Of a stretch of 64,000 nucleotides of DNA, positions 46,360 to 54,759 are shown one piece after another. The notes beneath the pieces were generated by a model that saw only the letters and a program-made list of their open reading frames with translations, did not search any database and was not told the origin of the DNA. The translations under genes were made by a program, and so were the position numbers. How positions within the stretch are numbered: the first letter of the stretch is position 1; each line of letters starts with the position of its first letter. Location: the NCBI RefSeq assembly GCF_013307435.2, contig NZ_CP102845.1:3718001-3782000 (forward strand), given 5' to 3'. Source of the stretch: Microvirga terrae. GTDB lineage: Bacteria > Pseudomonadota > Alphaproteobacteria > Rhizobiales > Beijerinckiaceae.

Positions 46360-47220
46360 TCAGGATTCCGTCGCATCCCCGCCATTCGGGTGCAGGACCG
46401 AACCTGTGATGTAGGAAGAGTCCTCGCACGCCAGGAACAAGTATGAAGGCGCGACCTCGTTCGGCTGCCCTGGACGCTTCAGGGGTGTGTTGGCACCGAA
46501 CTGCTTCACCTTTTCGACCGGGAAAGTGGATGGAATGAGGGGCGTCCAGATGGGTCCTGGAGCCACGCCGTTGACCCGGATCCCGTCGCCAGCGAGCTTC
46601 TGGGCCAGAGAGCGCGTGAAGGCGACGATCGCGCCCTTGGTGGCGCTGTAGTCGAGAAGGTCGGCGCTGCCGCGGTAGGCCGTCACCGACGTGGTATTGA
46701 TGATCGCAGCGCCCGGCTTCAGATGCGGCATGGCTGCCTGCACCATATAAAAGTAGCCGAAGATGTTGGTGCGGAAGGTGCGATCGATCTGATCCGGCGT
46801 GATCTCGCCGATATCCTTCTTCGGATGCTGCTCGGCCGCATTGTTGACGAGGACGTCCAGCTTGCCGAAGCGCCGGACGACCTGCTCGACGGCAGAGCGG
46901 CAGAAGCCGGGATCGCCGACATCGCCGGCGATGGTCAGGCATGCCCGCCCTTCCCGTTCGACCAGTCGCTTCGTCTCCTGCGCATCCTCGCCCTCGTTCA
47001 GATACAGGACCGCCAGATCGGCTCCCTCGCGGGCGAAGAGAACGGCAGTCGCCCGCCCGATGCCGCTGTCGCCGCCGGTGATGAGCGCGACCCTGCCCTG
47101 CAACCGGCCGCTGCCGGGATAACGGGGCTCGTATTCGGGTCGCGGGGTCATTTCGGTCTCGTGTCCAGGCTGCCGGTCCTGCGTTTGGGGAGGAACGGTC
47201 TGCGTCTGCTCGGAGCTCAT
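46360..47220 (-). CDS. SDR family oxidoreductase, general stress type
   Basis: 286 residues. A 40-residue Gln/Pro/Glu-rich tail precedes the Rossmann fold: RVALITGGDSGIGRATAVLFA (cofactor motif T-G-x3-G-I-G), then NNAAEQH, and the catalytic YSATKGA (Tyr and Lys) with an upstream Ser. It closely resembles YghA/YdaD-type stress reductases that use NADP(H) on aldehydes. An EcfG promoter lies 92 bases upstream at 47312-47336, which fits the regulon role of YdaD-like proteins in other bacteria. Confidence 0.92.
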   Translation of the reverse strand: MSSEQTQTVPPQTQDRQPGHETEMTPRPEYEPRYPGSGRLQGRVALITGGDSGIGRATAVLFAREGADLAVLYLNEGEDAQETKRLVEREGRACLTIAGDVGDPGFCRSAVEQVVRRFGKLDVLVNNAAEQHPKKDIGEITPDQIDRTFRTNIFGYFYMVQAAMPHLKPGAAIINTTSVTAYRGSADLLDYSATKGAIVAFTRSLAQKLAGDGIRVNGVAPGPIWTPLIPSTFPVEKVKQFGANTPLKRPGQPNEVAPSYLFLACEDSSYITGSVLHPNGGDATES

Positions 47221-47295
47221 GGCATCATTCCGTCAAAGAAGAGGATGCGGGCCCCCGACCGGCCAGGATGGAGGTCAGGTCTCCAAAGAAGCGAA

Positions 47296-47320
47296 GCCCG
47301 CGTTGGGGCTCAACGCGGGC
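47296..47320 (-). terminator. Hairpin at the end of the NCS2 permease gene, overlapping an EcfG promoter
   Basis: Perfect 9-bp stem GCCCGCGTT/AACGCGGGC with a 7-base loop, 33 bases beyond the permease stop and on the way to the SDR gene in the same orientation. No U-tract follows, only TTCGCTTC. Its distal arm contains the -10 element of the SDR promoter. Confidence 0.5.
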
Positions 47321-47336
47321 TCCAATTGCCTGTTCC
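47312..47336 (-). promoter_or_regulatory. Candidate EcfG promoter of the SDR gene
   Basis: Reverse strand GGAAC (47336-47332), 16 bases, CGTT (47315-47312). Confidence 0.65.
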
Positions 47337-47352
47337 TGAGAAAGGGCCGGCG

Positions 47353-48684
47353 CTATTCCGCCGGGTGTGGACGCTCGGCGGTTTCAGGCGTCATCCGCAG
47401 GATGTGGTAGAGAATGATCGCCCCGAAGGTGGCCGTGCCGATGCCGTCGAGGGTGAAGCCTCCGACGTTCAGCTTGAAGTTTCCGGCCCCGAGGACCAGC
47501 GCGACCGCCACGGTGATGAGATTGCGCGGGTTCGAGAAATCGACCCGATTCTCCACCCAGATCCGACCGGCCGTCGCGGCGATGAGCCCGAAGACCACGA
47601 TGGACAGGCCGCCGAGGACCGGCCCCGGAATGGTCCCGATGAAGGCGCCGAACTTCGGAGACAGCCCGAGGAGAAGCGCGAAACCGGCCGCGATGATGAA
47701 GACCAGCGTCGAGTAGATGCGGGTCACCGCCATCACGCCCATGTTCTCGGCATAAGTCGTCATGCCCGTGCCGCCCGCCGCGCCCGACAGCATGGTGGCG
47801 AGACCGTCGCCCATGAAGGCGCGGCCGAGATAGGGATCGAGGTTGCGGCCCGTCATGGCGCCGATGGCTTTGATATGCCCGAGATTCTCCGCCACCAGGA
47901 TGATGGCCACCGGGGCGATGAGGCTGATGGCTCGCGCGTCGAAGACCGGGCTCTGGAAGGTCGGCAGGCCGAACCACGCGGCCTGGCCGATTTTCGTGAA
48001 GTCGATCGGCTGTCCGAGGCCCAGGATGTTGGCACAGATGTAGTAGATCAGGTAGCCGGCGGCGCCGCCGATCAGCACTGGCAGGCGGCGCATCGTTCCC
48101 GGCGCATAGACCGCCACGAAGCCCACCGCCACCACGGTGGCGAGAGCGATCCAGCGGGCGAAGTCGCTGCCGGCCTGGTTGTCGGGCGTGACCCCAGAGG
48201 CGCTGTTGATCGCGATCGGTGCGAGCACGAGGCCGATGGCCGCCACGATGGCGCCCGTCACGACCGGAGGCATCAGCCGTTCGATCCAGCGGTGTCCCGC
48301 CAGCTGGACCACGAGGCCGATGAGGAAATAAAGGGCACCAGCCGCGATGATGCCGCCGAGCGCCAGGGGAATGTTCCCGTTGGGGCTGCCGACGCTCGCG
48401 CCGGTGGCCACGAGAACGGGCCCGATGAAGGCGAAGCTCGAGCCGAGATAGCTCGGAACTCGACCGCCGACCACGAAGAAGAAGATGATGGTGGCAAGGC
48501 CTGAGAACAGGATCGACACGTTGGGGTCGAAACCCATGAGGATCGGTGCGAGCACGGTCGCGCCGAACATGGCGACCACATGCTGCAAGCCTACGACGAT
48601 CATCTGGCCGGTCGGCAGCCGCTCATCCGGCATGATGATGCCTTCGGTCTTCAGGCTCCATCGCGGCAGGAAACTGTCGGACAT
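47353..48684 (-). CDS. Uracil/xanthine permease, NCS2 family
   Basis: 443 residues from ATG 48684, which follows GGGGGAG; the in-frame start at 48720 is weaker. About 14 membrane segments. NCS2 signatures include QHVVAMFGATVLAPILMGFDP, VGGRVPSYLGSSFAFIGPV and NLGHIKAIGAMTGRNLDPYLGRAFMGDGLA with the following GGTGMTTYAEN. The QHxxAMF start and the E-N-x-G-H-x-x-A segment point to the uracil/UraA subgroup, a proton symporter in the inner membrane. Divergent from the esterase gene. Confidence 0.94.
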   Translation of the reverse strand: MSDSFLPRWSLKTEGIIMPDERLPTGQMIVVGLQHVVAMFGATVLAPILMGFDPNVSILFSGLATIIFFFVVGGRVPSYLGSSFAFIGPVLVATGASVGSPNGNIPLALGGIIAAGALYFLIGLVVQLAGHRWIERLMPPVVTGAIVAAIGLVLAPIAINSASGVTPDNQAGSDFARWIALATVVAVGFVAVYAPGTMRRLPVLIGGAAGYLIYYICANILGLGQPIDFTKIGQAAWFGLPTFQSPVFDARAISLIAPVAIILVAENLGHIKAIGAMTGRNLDPYLGRAFMGDGLATMLSGAAGGTGMTTYAENMGVMAVTRIYSTLVFIIAAGFALLLGLSPKFGAFIGTIPGPVLGGLSIVVFGLIAATAGRIWVENRVDFSNPRNLITVAVALVLGAGNFKLNVGGFTLDGIGTATFGAIILYHILRMTPETAERPHPAE

Positions 48685-48848
48685 GAATACTCCCCCAGGA
48701 TATGGCTTATCGAGCAGCACCGTAGACCCGCGATCCCGGGAATGGCTAGGTGAGATAAGGACTTATTAACCGCCGCGAGAGCCTGGATTCTGGACAAGTG
48801 CTCTCTTGGCCGCCACATCATGCCCCATTGCGACGGATGAGGATGACC

Positions 48849-49868
48849 ATGCGCAAAGATTACGACGTTCCGGAAGGCATGCTTCACACCCTCTGGCTCG
48901 ACAGCCAAAGCCTCAAGGGGAATCTTCTCGGGGATCCCTCCCGTCGCCGGATCGACGTCTATGTGCCGGCAGGTCAAGACGGCCGGAACCTGCCCCTCCT
49001 CGTGGATCTCGTGGGCTATACGGCAGGCGGCCCAGCCCATACCAACTGGAAGAACTACGGCGAGAACGTGCCCGAGCGCCTCGACCGCCTGATCGGCACG
49101 GGCGCCATGCCGCCGGTCGTGGTGGCCTTTCCCGACTGCTTCACGCGTCTGGGCGGCAATCAATATGTCGACAGTGCCGCCATGGGTTCCTGGGAGACGT
49201 TCCTCGTGCGCGAGATGCTCCCCTTCGTCGAGGAACGCTTCGGCTGCGGCGGGGATGGGCGCCGCGGCGTCTTCGGCAAGAGTTCGGGCGGTTACGGCAG
49301 CATGGTCCATGCCCTGCGGCATGGCGGTTCCGTTTGGTCAGCGGCGGCTTCCCACTCGGGAGACGTCGGATTCGAATATCTCTATCACCTCGGCGAGTTC
49401 GCCGGGGCGCTGCGCCACCTCGTGGACCACGGCATGTCCATCGAGGCTTTCCTGCGCAAGTTCGAAGCTGGTCCGAAGGCCAAGGATAAGGATTGGCATG
49501 TGCTGATGCTCCTCGCCCAGGCGGCGAGCTTCGATCCGGACCCAAGTCAGTTCTACGGTGTTCGCCTGCCGGTGGATCTGCAGACCTGCGAGGTCATCGA
49601 GGAGCGCTGGGCCAACTGGCTGCGCTGGGACCCCCTGCGCATGGTCGATCGTCCTGAGCTTCAGGAGAACCTGCGCAAGCTGAAGGCCTTCTACATCGAT
49701 TGCGGCGACATCGACCAATACAACATGGTCTACGGCTCCCGGATCATGCACCGGAAGCTTGAAGCCGCCGGCATCCCCCACACCTACGAGGAATTCCACG
49801 ACGACCATTCCTCGGTCGATTACCGCATGGACATCAGCCTCCCGCTCCTGGCCGAGGCGCTGTCCTAA
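48849..49868 (+). CDS. Alpha/beta hydrolase of the esterase D/enterochelin esterase type
   Basis: 339 residues. IDVYVPAGQDGRNLPLLVDL begins the fold; the nucleophile elbow is GVFGKSSGGYGSM (Ser in G-K-S-S-G-G), and a late acid-His pair is likely in DCGDIDQYN and FHDDHSSVDYR. Such cytoplasmic esterases act on acyl or siderophore esters; the substrate is unknown. ATG 48849 is chosen because GAGG stands 7-9 bases before it; upstream ATGs at 48837 and 48843 are possible. Confidence 0.85.
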   Translation: MRKDYDVPEGMLHTLWLDSQSLKGNLLGDPSRRRIDVYVPAGQDGRNLPLLVDLVGYTAGGPAHTNWKNYGENVPERLDRLIGTGAMPPVVVAFPDCFTRLGGNQYVDSAAMGSWETFLVREMLPFVEERFGCGGDGRRGVFGKSSGGYGSMVHALRHGGSVWSAAASHSGDVGFEYLYHLGEFAGALRHLVDHGMSIEAFLRKFEAGPKAKDKDWHVLMLLAQAASFDPDPSQFYGVRLPVDLQTCEVIEERWANWLRWDPLRMVDRPELQENLRKLKAFYIDCGDIDQYNMVYGSRIMHRKLEAAGIPHTYEEFHDDHSSVDYRMDISLPLLAEALS

Positions 49869-49967
49869 AACACCGACTCCGATCCACGGTCTCCGGACCG
49901 GATGCCGGACCCGGCGCAGGTCACGAGCGTTGAGGTCGGGCCGCCGCGGCGGGCATGCCGCCCACCG

Positions 49968-51809
49968 TCAGATCACGAACAGGTGGGAGGCGGACAGTTT
50001 CAGGTTCTTGGAGAGCGTCGCAATCTCGGCGGCCTCGTGCCTGGAGCCAGATCCATCGGCGTCGTAGAGGAGCACGCCCTTCTCCCTGTCGTGGATGACA
50101 TAGTCGTCCTTGTCCCTGGCCTTATCGCCCACGGTGAAGAACTTCGACGACAGCTTTGCCGGAGATACCTCCGAGCCTTGCTTCCCGAGTTTCGTGAAGA
50201 TCCTGTTGTCGAGGTAGATCCGATCATACTTCACGTTGAAGTCGGCGATCCGGTCGATATTGGCGCCTGTCGCCTTTGACGTGAACGCGAAGGCGTCCTT
50301 GCCGGCGCTGCCGTGCAGATAATCCTTGCCGTCGCCGCCATAAAGGATGTCATCGCCTGAGCCGCCGTAGAGTTTATCGGCAGAACCGCCACCCTTCAGA
50401 ACGTCATGACCCGCTCCGCCATAGAGGACATCGTCACCGGTTCCACCCGACAGGCTGTCGTTCCCGGCACCGCCGGAGAGCGTATCCTTGCCGCGACCGC
50501 CGACCAAACTTTCACCGCCAACCACGCCTTCATTGGGGACTGTCGGGTTGTCGGCCGCATTGTCGGTCACGTCGATCGTAAACGTCTTTTCCAGATAAAG
50601 CCCTCTGCGGTCCGTCACTCGGATAACAACCTGATGGGTCTGCGCTTGCTCAAAGTCGAGCTTAGCGCCATCGGCCACGACCAGTCTGTCGCCCACGATT
50701 TTGAACCGTCCGTCCGCATCGTCGACGAGGGAATACCGAAGGGTCGGGGTATCACCCATATTCCGGTCTCCTGCTGTCAGCCAGCCTACATAGGTGTCGG
50801 CTTTGGCACCCTCCTCGATCTTACCGTAGATGAGATCGAGGACCGCAGGAGCGTCGTTGGCGTTCTCCAGGATCATCGATGACTGCGTCACGCGTCCACC
50901 GGCGTCGGTGACACGAATATCTACAGCAGCCTCGGCAGCCGGAAGGTAGCCCTGGCCATTGCTTCGGAACGCGATCGCTCGCAGAACCTCTGTGACGCGC
51001 TCAGGCGTCGCATCGTTGTTGAAGTTGAATGAGAGGGAGATGAAGTCTTCGCAGGTGCCGATCAGAACGCCGTCGACGTAGACCGCTTTGGTTCTAAAGC
51101 TGCTTGTCTCATAGGTGACGCGATCGGAGGCGGTAAGGAAAAAGATGCCCTCCACATCGTGCTGGCCCAAATGCCTGAAGCTCACTTCAAGTGACCGGAT
51201 CGCCCCCCGATCGTCCGTGATGACGGCATCGCGGCCGACATCAATGAGAGTGTACTGCCCGCCGGTGACGATAACCCGGTCCCCGCCCAAGCCAGCAATT
51301 TGGGCCTTTTCATTGACTGTGGTGTCTCCCGTGGCATCAGTGATGCGGTCGATCCCCTGGTTGTGCAGGATCAGTCGCTGTGCATTGGTTAGGTTGACGT
51401 CCTCGAGAACCAGCCCATCGTTGTCGGAGCCCATGCCCCACAGCAGATGCGCGACATCGAAGCTGTCAGCCTGCACGGTCATTCCATCCGAGATCAGTTG
51501 GATACTCTGAAATCCCAGAATGGATTTGCCCGTCAGGTCTACGGTCGGGCCGGAAAGATACAGGTAATTGTAGCCCGTACCGCCGTCGATGCGTTGAACA
51601 TCGGCAAGTTGGGAGCCGGCAATGGAGATCGTGTCCTCGCCCAATGTGCCCTGGATGATTTCGAAACCTGTGAAGTCAGCGGCCAGGGAGATGTTAAAGT
51701 ATCCACCTCCCTTAAGCTGGAAGGTGTCCTGACCTGCTCCACCGTCAAAGCTTCTATTCTCGATTTCGTAACCGTAAGCGTAGACGATATCGTCGCCGTC
51801 TGCATTCAT
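49968..51809 (-). CDS. Large RTX protein with a cadherin-like domain
   Basis: 613 residues from ATG 51809, chosen because AGGGGCGG precedes it and because longer starts add Cys-rich, unlikely sequence. It begins directly with Gly/Asp-rich repeats (SFDGGAGQDTFQLKGGG), then beta-helical repeats with IDGGTGYNYLYLSG, a cadherin-like module (NDAPAVLDLIYGKIEEGAKA through VTDRRGLYLEKTFTIDV, about residues 320-425), and eight or more calcium-binding nonapeptides (GGRGKDTLSGGAGNDSLSGG) at about 440-520. It ends LSASHLFVI, typical of type I secretion substrates. No signal peptide. Likely a secreted calcium-dependent adhesin; no transporter genes are near. Confidence 0.9.
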   Translation of the reverse strand: MNADGDDIVYAYGYEIENRSFDGGAGQDTFQLKGGGYFNISLAADFTGFEIIQGTLGEDTISIAGSQLADVQRIDGGTGYNYLYLSGPTVDLTGKSILGFQSIQLISDGMTVQADSFDVAHLLWGMGSDNDGLVLEDVNLTNAQRLILHNQGIDRITDATGDTTVNEKAQIAGLGGDRVIVTGGQYTLIDVGRDAVITDDRGAIRSLEVSFRHLGQHDVEGIFFLTASDRVTYETSSFRTKAVYVDGVLIGTCEDFISLSFNFNNDATPERVTEVLRAIAFRSNGQGYLPAAEAAVDIRVTDAGGRVTQSSMILENANDAPAVLDLIYGKIEEGAKADTYVGWLTAGDRNMGDTPTLRYSLVDDADGRFKIVGDRLVVADGAKLDFEQAQTHQVVIRVTDRRGLYLEKTFTIDVTDNAADNPTVPNEGVVGGESLVGGRGKDTLSGGAGNDSLSGGTGDDVLYGGAGHDVLKGGGSADKLYGGSGDDILYGGDGKDYLHGSAGKDAFAFTSKATGANIDRIADFNVKYDRIYLDNRIFTKLGKQGSEVSPAKLSSKFFTVGDKARDKDDYVIHDREKGVLLYDADGSGSRHEAAEIATLSKNLKLSASHLFVI

Positions 51810-52021
51810 GTCTAGCCGCCCCTGACGGACCGCGGAAAACGAGACACGGCCCTTCCCCAGGAACCAACATACCCTAGCGTAAGGGACAGGAAAAGGTTCT
51901 TGCCACGCCCTGCAACATAGGTGCAATGCTGGCGAATGCCTGCCGTAGCCCGACCATGTTCTCTACGGGATCAAGGGCAACTCTCAGATCCCAACCGCCG
52001 ATCTCTTCCCCAGAGATCGCA

Positions 52022-52969
52022 TCACGCCCCGCCCGGCTCGTCCTCGGTGGGCAGTTCGCAGTGGTTGTGGATATGGGTGGCCGCAAGCGCTGCATGTCCC
52101 ATGCCCACCACGATCTGATCGAGGCCGCGGACGATGTCGCCGGCGGCATAGAGCCCTTTGACGGTGGTTTGGCAATGGCTGTCGACGGTCAGGGCGCCCG
52201 ACTTGTCATGCTCGGCACCGAGTGCGATGGCGAGGTCCGAGCGGTAGGTCAGCCCGAGGGCCGAATAGAGCACGTCGAACCGGTGCTCCTTGCCGCCCAT
52301 ATGCACGGCGGAGATCCGATCCTCCTCCATGTCCAGGGACTCGACGGGCGTTTCCATGATCTTGATGTCGTGCTCCTCAAGCCTCCCCCGCTGCTCGGGG
52401 GTCAGTTCGAGGGGTTGACCCAACGTGAGCAAGGTCACGTCGCGGGAATAGGTGCGGGCGATGAAGACCGCCTCCCCGATCCCGTGAGAGCCGTACGCGA
52501 TGACGGCGATCTTCCGATCCCGGGACTCATAGCCGTCGCAGATCGGACAATAGCGCACGATTCCCCGTTGGACGGCGTTGGGCACATCCGGCAGATCGGG
52601 CTCGATGTCGACGGAGCCCGTGGCCAGCACCACGCGCTTGGCCGCAATCTGGCTCATGCCGCCATCGTTGTCCTCCACGACCGCAATAAATCGGTCCGGC
52701 TGCTTGCGAAGGCCCGTGACCCGCCCTGTCTGGATCGTCGGCCCGTACTGCTCCAGATTGGTCCGGGCGCGGGCCAGGATGTCCCTGCCGGAGATCCCTT
52801 CCGCAAAGACCGGGATGTTGTGGCTGGTCGGGATCCAGGCTGCCCGCGGCGTGCCGCTGTCCACCACCACGAAGCGGCGCTTGAAGCGGGCGAGATACAG
52901 CGCGGTCGTCAGCCCCGCCGGTCCGCCGCCGACGATCAGGCAATCCAGAATGTCTCCGTTCGACCCCAT
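52022..52969 (-). CDS. Thioredoxin reductase-like FAD oxidoreductase
   Basis: 315 residues. FAD motif LIVGGGPAGLTTALYLARF at 11-29; redox-active pair Cys141-Pro-Ile-Cys144 in RYCPICDGYE; the second nucleotide-binding loop is YGSHGIGEA, which departs from the usual G-x-G-x-x-A of NADPH-binding TrxB. It reduces a disulfide protein or acts as a ferredoxin/NADPH-dependent flavoprotein. The changed loop makes the electron donor uncertain. Monocistronic. Confidence 0.88.
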   Translation of the reverse strand: MGSNGDILDCLIVGGGPAGLTTALYLARFKRRFVVVDSGTPRAAWIPTSHNIPVFAEGISGRDILARARTNLEQYGPTIQTGRVTGLRKQPDRFIAVVEDNDGGMSQIAAKRVVLATGSVDIEPDLPDVPNAVQRGIVRYCPICDGYESRDRKIAVIAYGSHGIGEAVFIARTYSRDVTLLTLGQPLELTPEQRGRLEEHDIKIMETPVESLDMEEDRISAVHMGGKEHRFDVLYSALGLTYRSDLAIALGAEHDKSGALTVDSHCQTTVKGLYAAGDIVRGLDQIVVGMGHAALAATHIHNHCELPTEDEPGGA

Positions 52970-53046
52970 TCCCGCGCAATCCTCCCGCTAGCCTCATAGG
53001 AGGCACAACACCTGAAGGCAGGAAAAGATCGCCACGGCGAAGCCAG

Positions 53047-54468
53047 TTAGCGGCTACAGTTATCCTCGACACGGATGATGTCGTCCTCGCCCGTGTAGCG
53101 GCCGATCTGGATTCCGATGATTTCCAATGGGACGCGACCCGGATTGGAAAGGCGATGCAACGCCCCCATCGGAATATAGGCTGCCTCCCCCTCCCGTACG
53201 AGCGTGGTTCTCCCTTCGACCGTCACCTCCGCGCTCCCATGCAGGACCACCCAGTGCTCGGCCCGGTGATGATGCCGCTGCGGCGAGAGCCCCGCGCCGG
53301 GATTGACCACGATTCGCTTGACCTGGAAGCGGGAGCCGCGATCCATCGTCTCGGACCACCCCCACGATTGATCCGCGCGGACGGGTTCAGTGGCTTCGGG
53401 GCGCTGGTTAGCGCGCAGCGACGCGACGAGATCCTTCACAAGATCCGGGCGCTTTCGTGCAGCGACGAGCACCGCATCCGGCCTAGTGACCACCACGATG
53501 TCGTTAAGGCCTGCCACGGTCGTGAGAATGCCGTCACTGTCGATGAGGCTGTTGCGAGACTCGGTCACTTCCACGTTGCCGCGCAGGCAATTGCCTCTCT
53601 CGTCTCGGGGCGAGGCATTCCACAAAGCCTCCCAGGTTCCGATATCCGACCAGGAGAAGGAAACCGGGATGACAGCGGCTCGGTCCGTATGCTCCATCAC
53701 GGCATAGTCGATGGACGTCTTCGGTGCGAGCTCGAAGGAACCCTCGTGCAGGCAGAGGGAGTCCTGATCCTCAGCGGCCCTTTAAAGCGCTTCCCGGGCT
53801 GCTGCGAGGATTTCCGGCTGGAAGCGCGCTAGCTCGTCCAGCATCACGTCGGCCCGAAACATGAAGATCCCACTGTTCCAGAGGTAGCCTTGCTCGATAT
53901 AGCCTCGGGCGGCGAACCCATCGGGCTTCTCGATGAAATTGTCGACCTTGAAGGCCGCTGTCCCATCGATGGGTATTCCCGGGCGTATATAGCCATAGCC
54001 CGTAGCCGGATCCTGCGGCACCAGGCCCAGGATCATGATATGCCCCTGTCTCGCTGGCTTGATCGCTGCCTCGCATGACATCAAGAATGCCTCGGCGTCG
54101 TCGATCACATGATCCGCGGGGACGATCAGGAGGATCGCCTCTGGGTCGCTCGATGCGGCGTGACAGGCCGCGACCGCGATCGCCGCTGCGGAATCCCGTT
54201 GAACCGGCTCCAGGACCATAGCGGCTCCCGCGCCGATCTGCGCCAATTGATCCGCTGCGGCGAACTTGGCGGCTTTGCTCCGGATGATGACGGGCTGAGA
54301 GAATTTAGCAGGTGATGCGACGCGCTGAACGGCCATCTGAAAGGTGGAATAAGGCCCCAGCAAATTGATGAAAGGCTTAGGTCTGCTGTCCCGCGAGGCG
54401 GGCCAAAGACGTGCGCCTGAACCGCCACAGAGAATGACGGGAATGATCCGGGAGCTGCCCTCGCTCAT
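53047..54468 (-). pseudogene. manC: Mannose-1-phosphate guanylyltransferase / mannose-6-phosphate isomerase, interrupted by an in-frame TAA
   Basis: A type II bifunctional enzyme (GDP-mannose synthesis) of exactly normal total length: 474 codons from ATG 54468 to TAA 53047, but with an internal TAA at 53784-53782 after codon 228. The N-terminal part has GGSGARLWPASRDSRPKPF and FIEKPD. Just after the stop, the same frame continues RAAEDQDSLCLHEGSFELAP and reaches TSIDYAVMEHTD and the cupin LSPQRHHHRAEHWVV. There is no frameshift, so one base change restores it. It could be a recent pseudogene, a sequencing error, or be expressed as two parts. GDP-mannose would feed the neighbouring glycosyltransferases. 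Confidence 0.88.
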
Positions 54469-54759
54469 GGCGAACCTTCTTTCGACCGATGATCCACATC
54501 CCAGGATAGCAATATAGTTGCATCAATCCGTCTTTCATAGGACCCGTATCTGGCACGCGGCTCGGACCGGAGGCCTGATCAGCCCTCGACCTCTCGAACA
54601 CCCCGGTTGACCTCGAGTGAAGTCTGCAACCGCGGCTTGAAACCACGCCGCGGGCCGCCTCTCTTTGCAGATCAGCACAACAGAGCTATAGGTTTCGATC
54701 TTACCGACAATCCCCCTGTTTAGCCGTGCCAACAGGCACTCGGGATGTGATCCTCACGA

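Noticed and set aside
53695..53787. Frameshift between the two halves of manC
   Set aside because: The codon positions before and after the stop are in the same frame, so this is a nonsense codon, not a shift.
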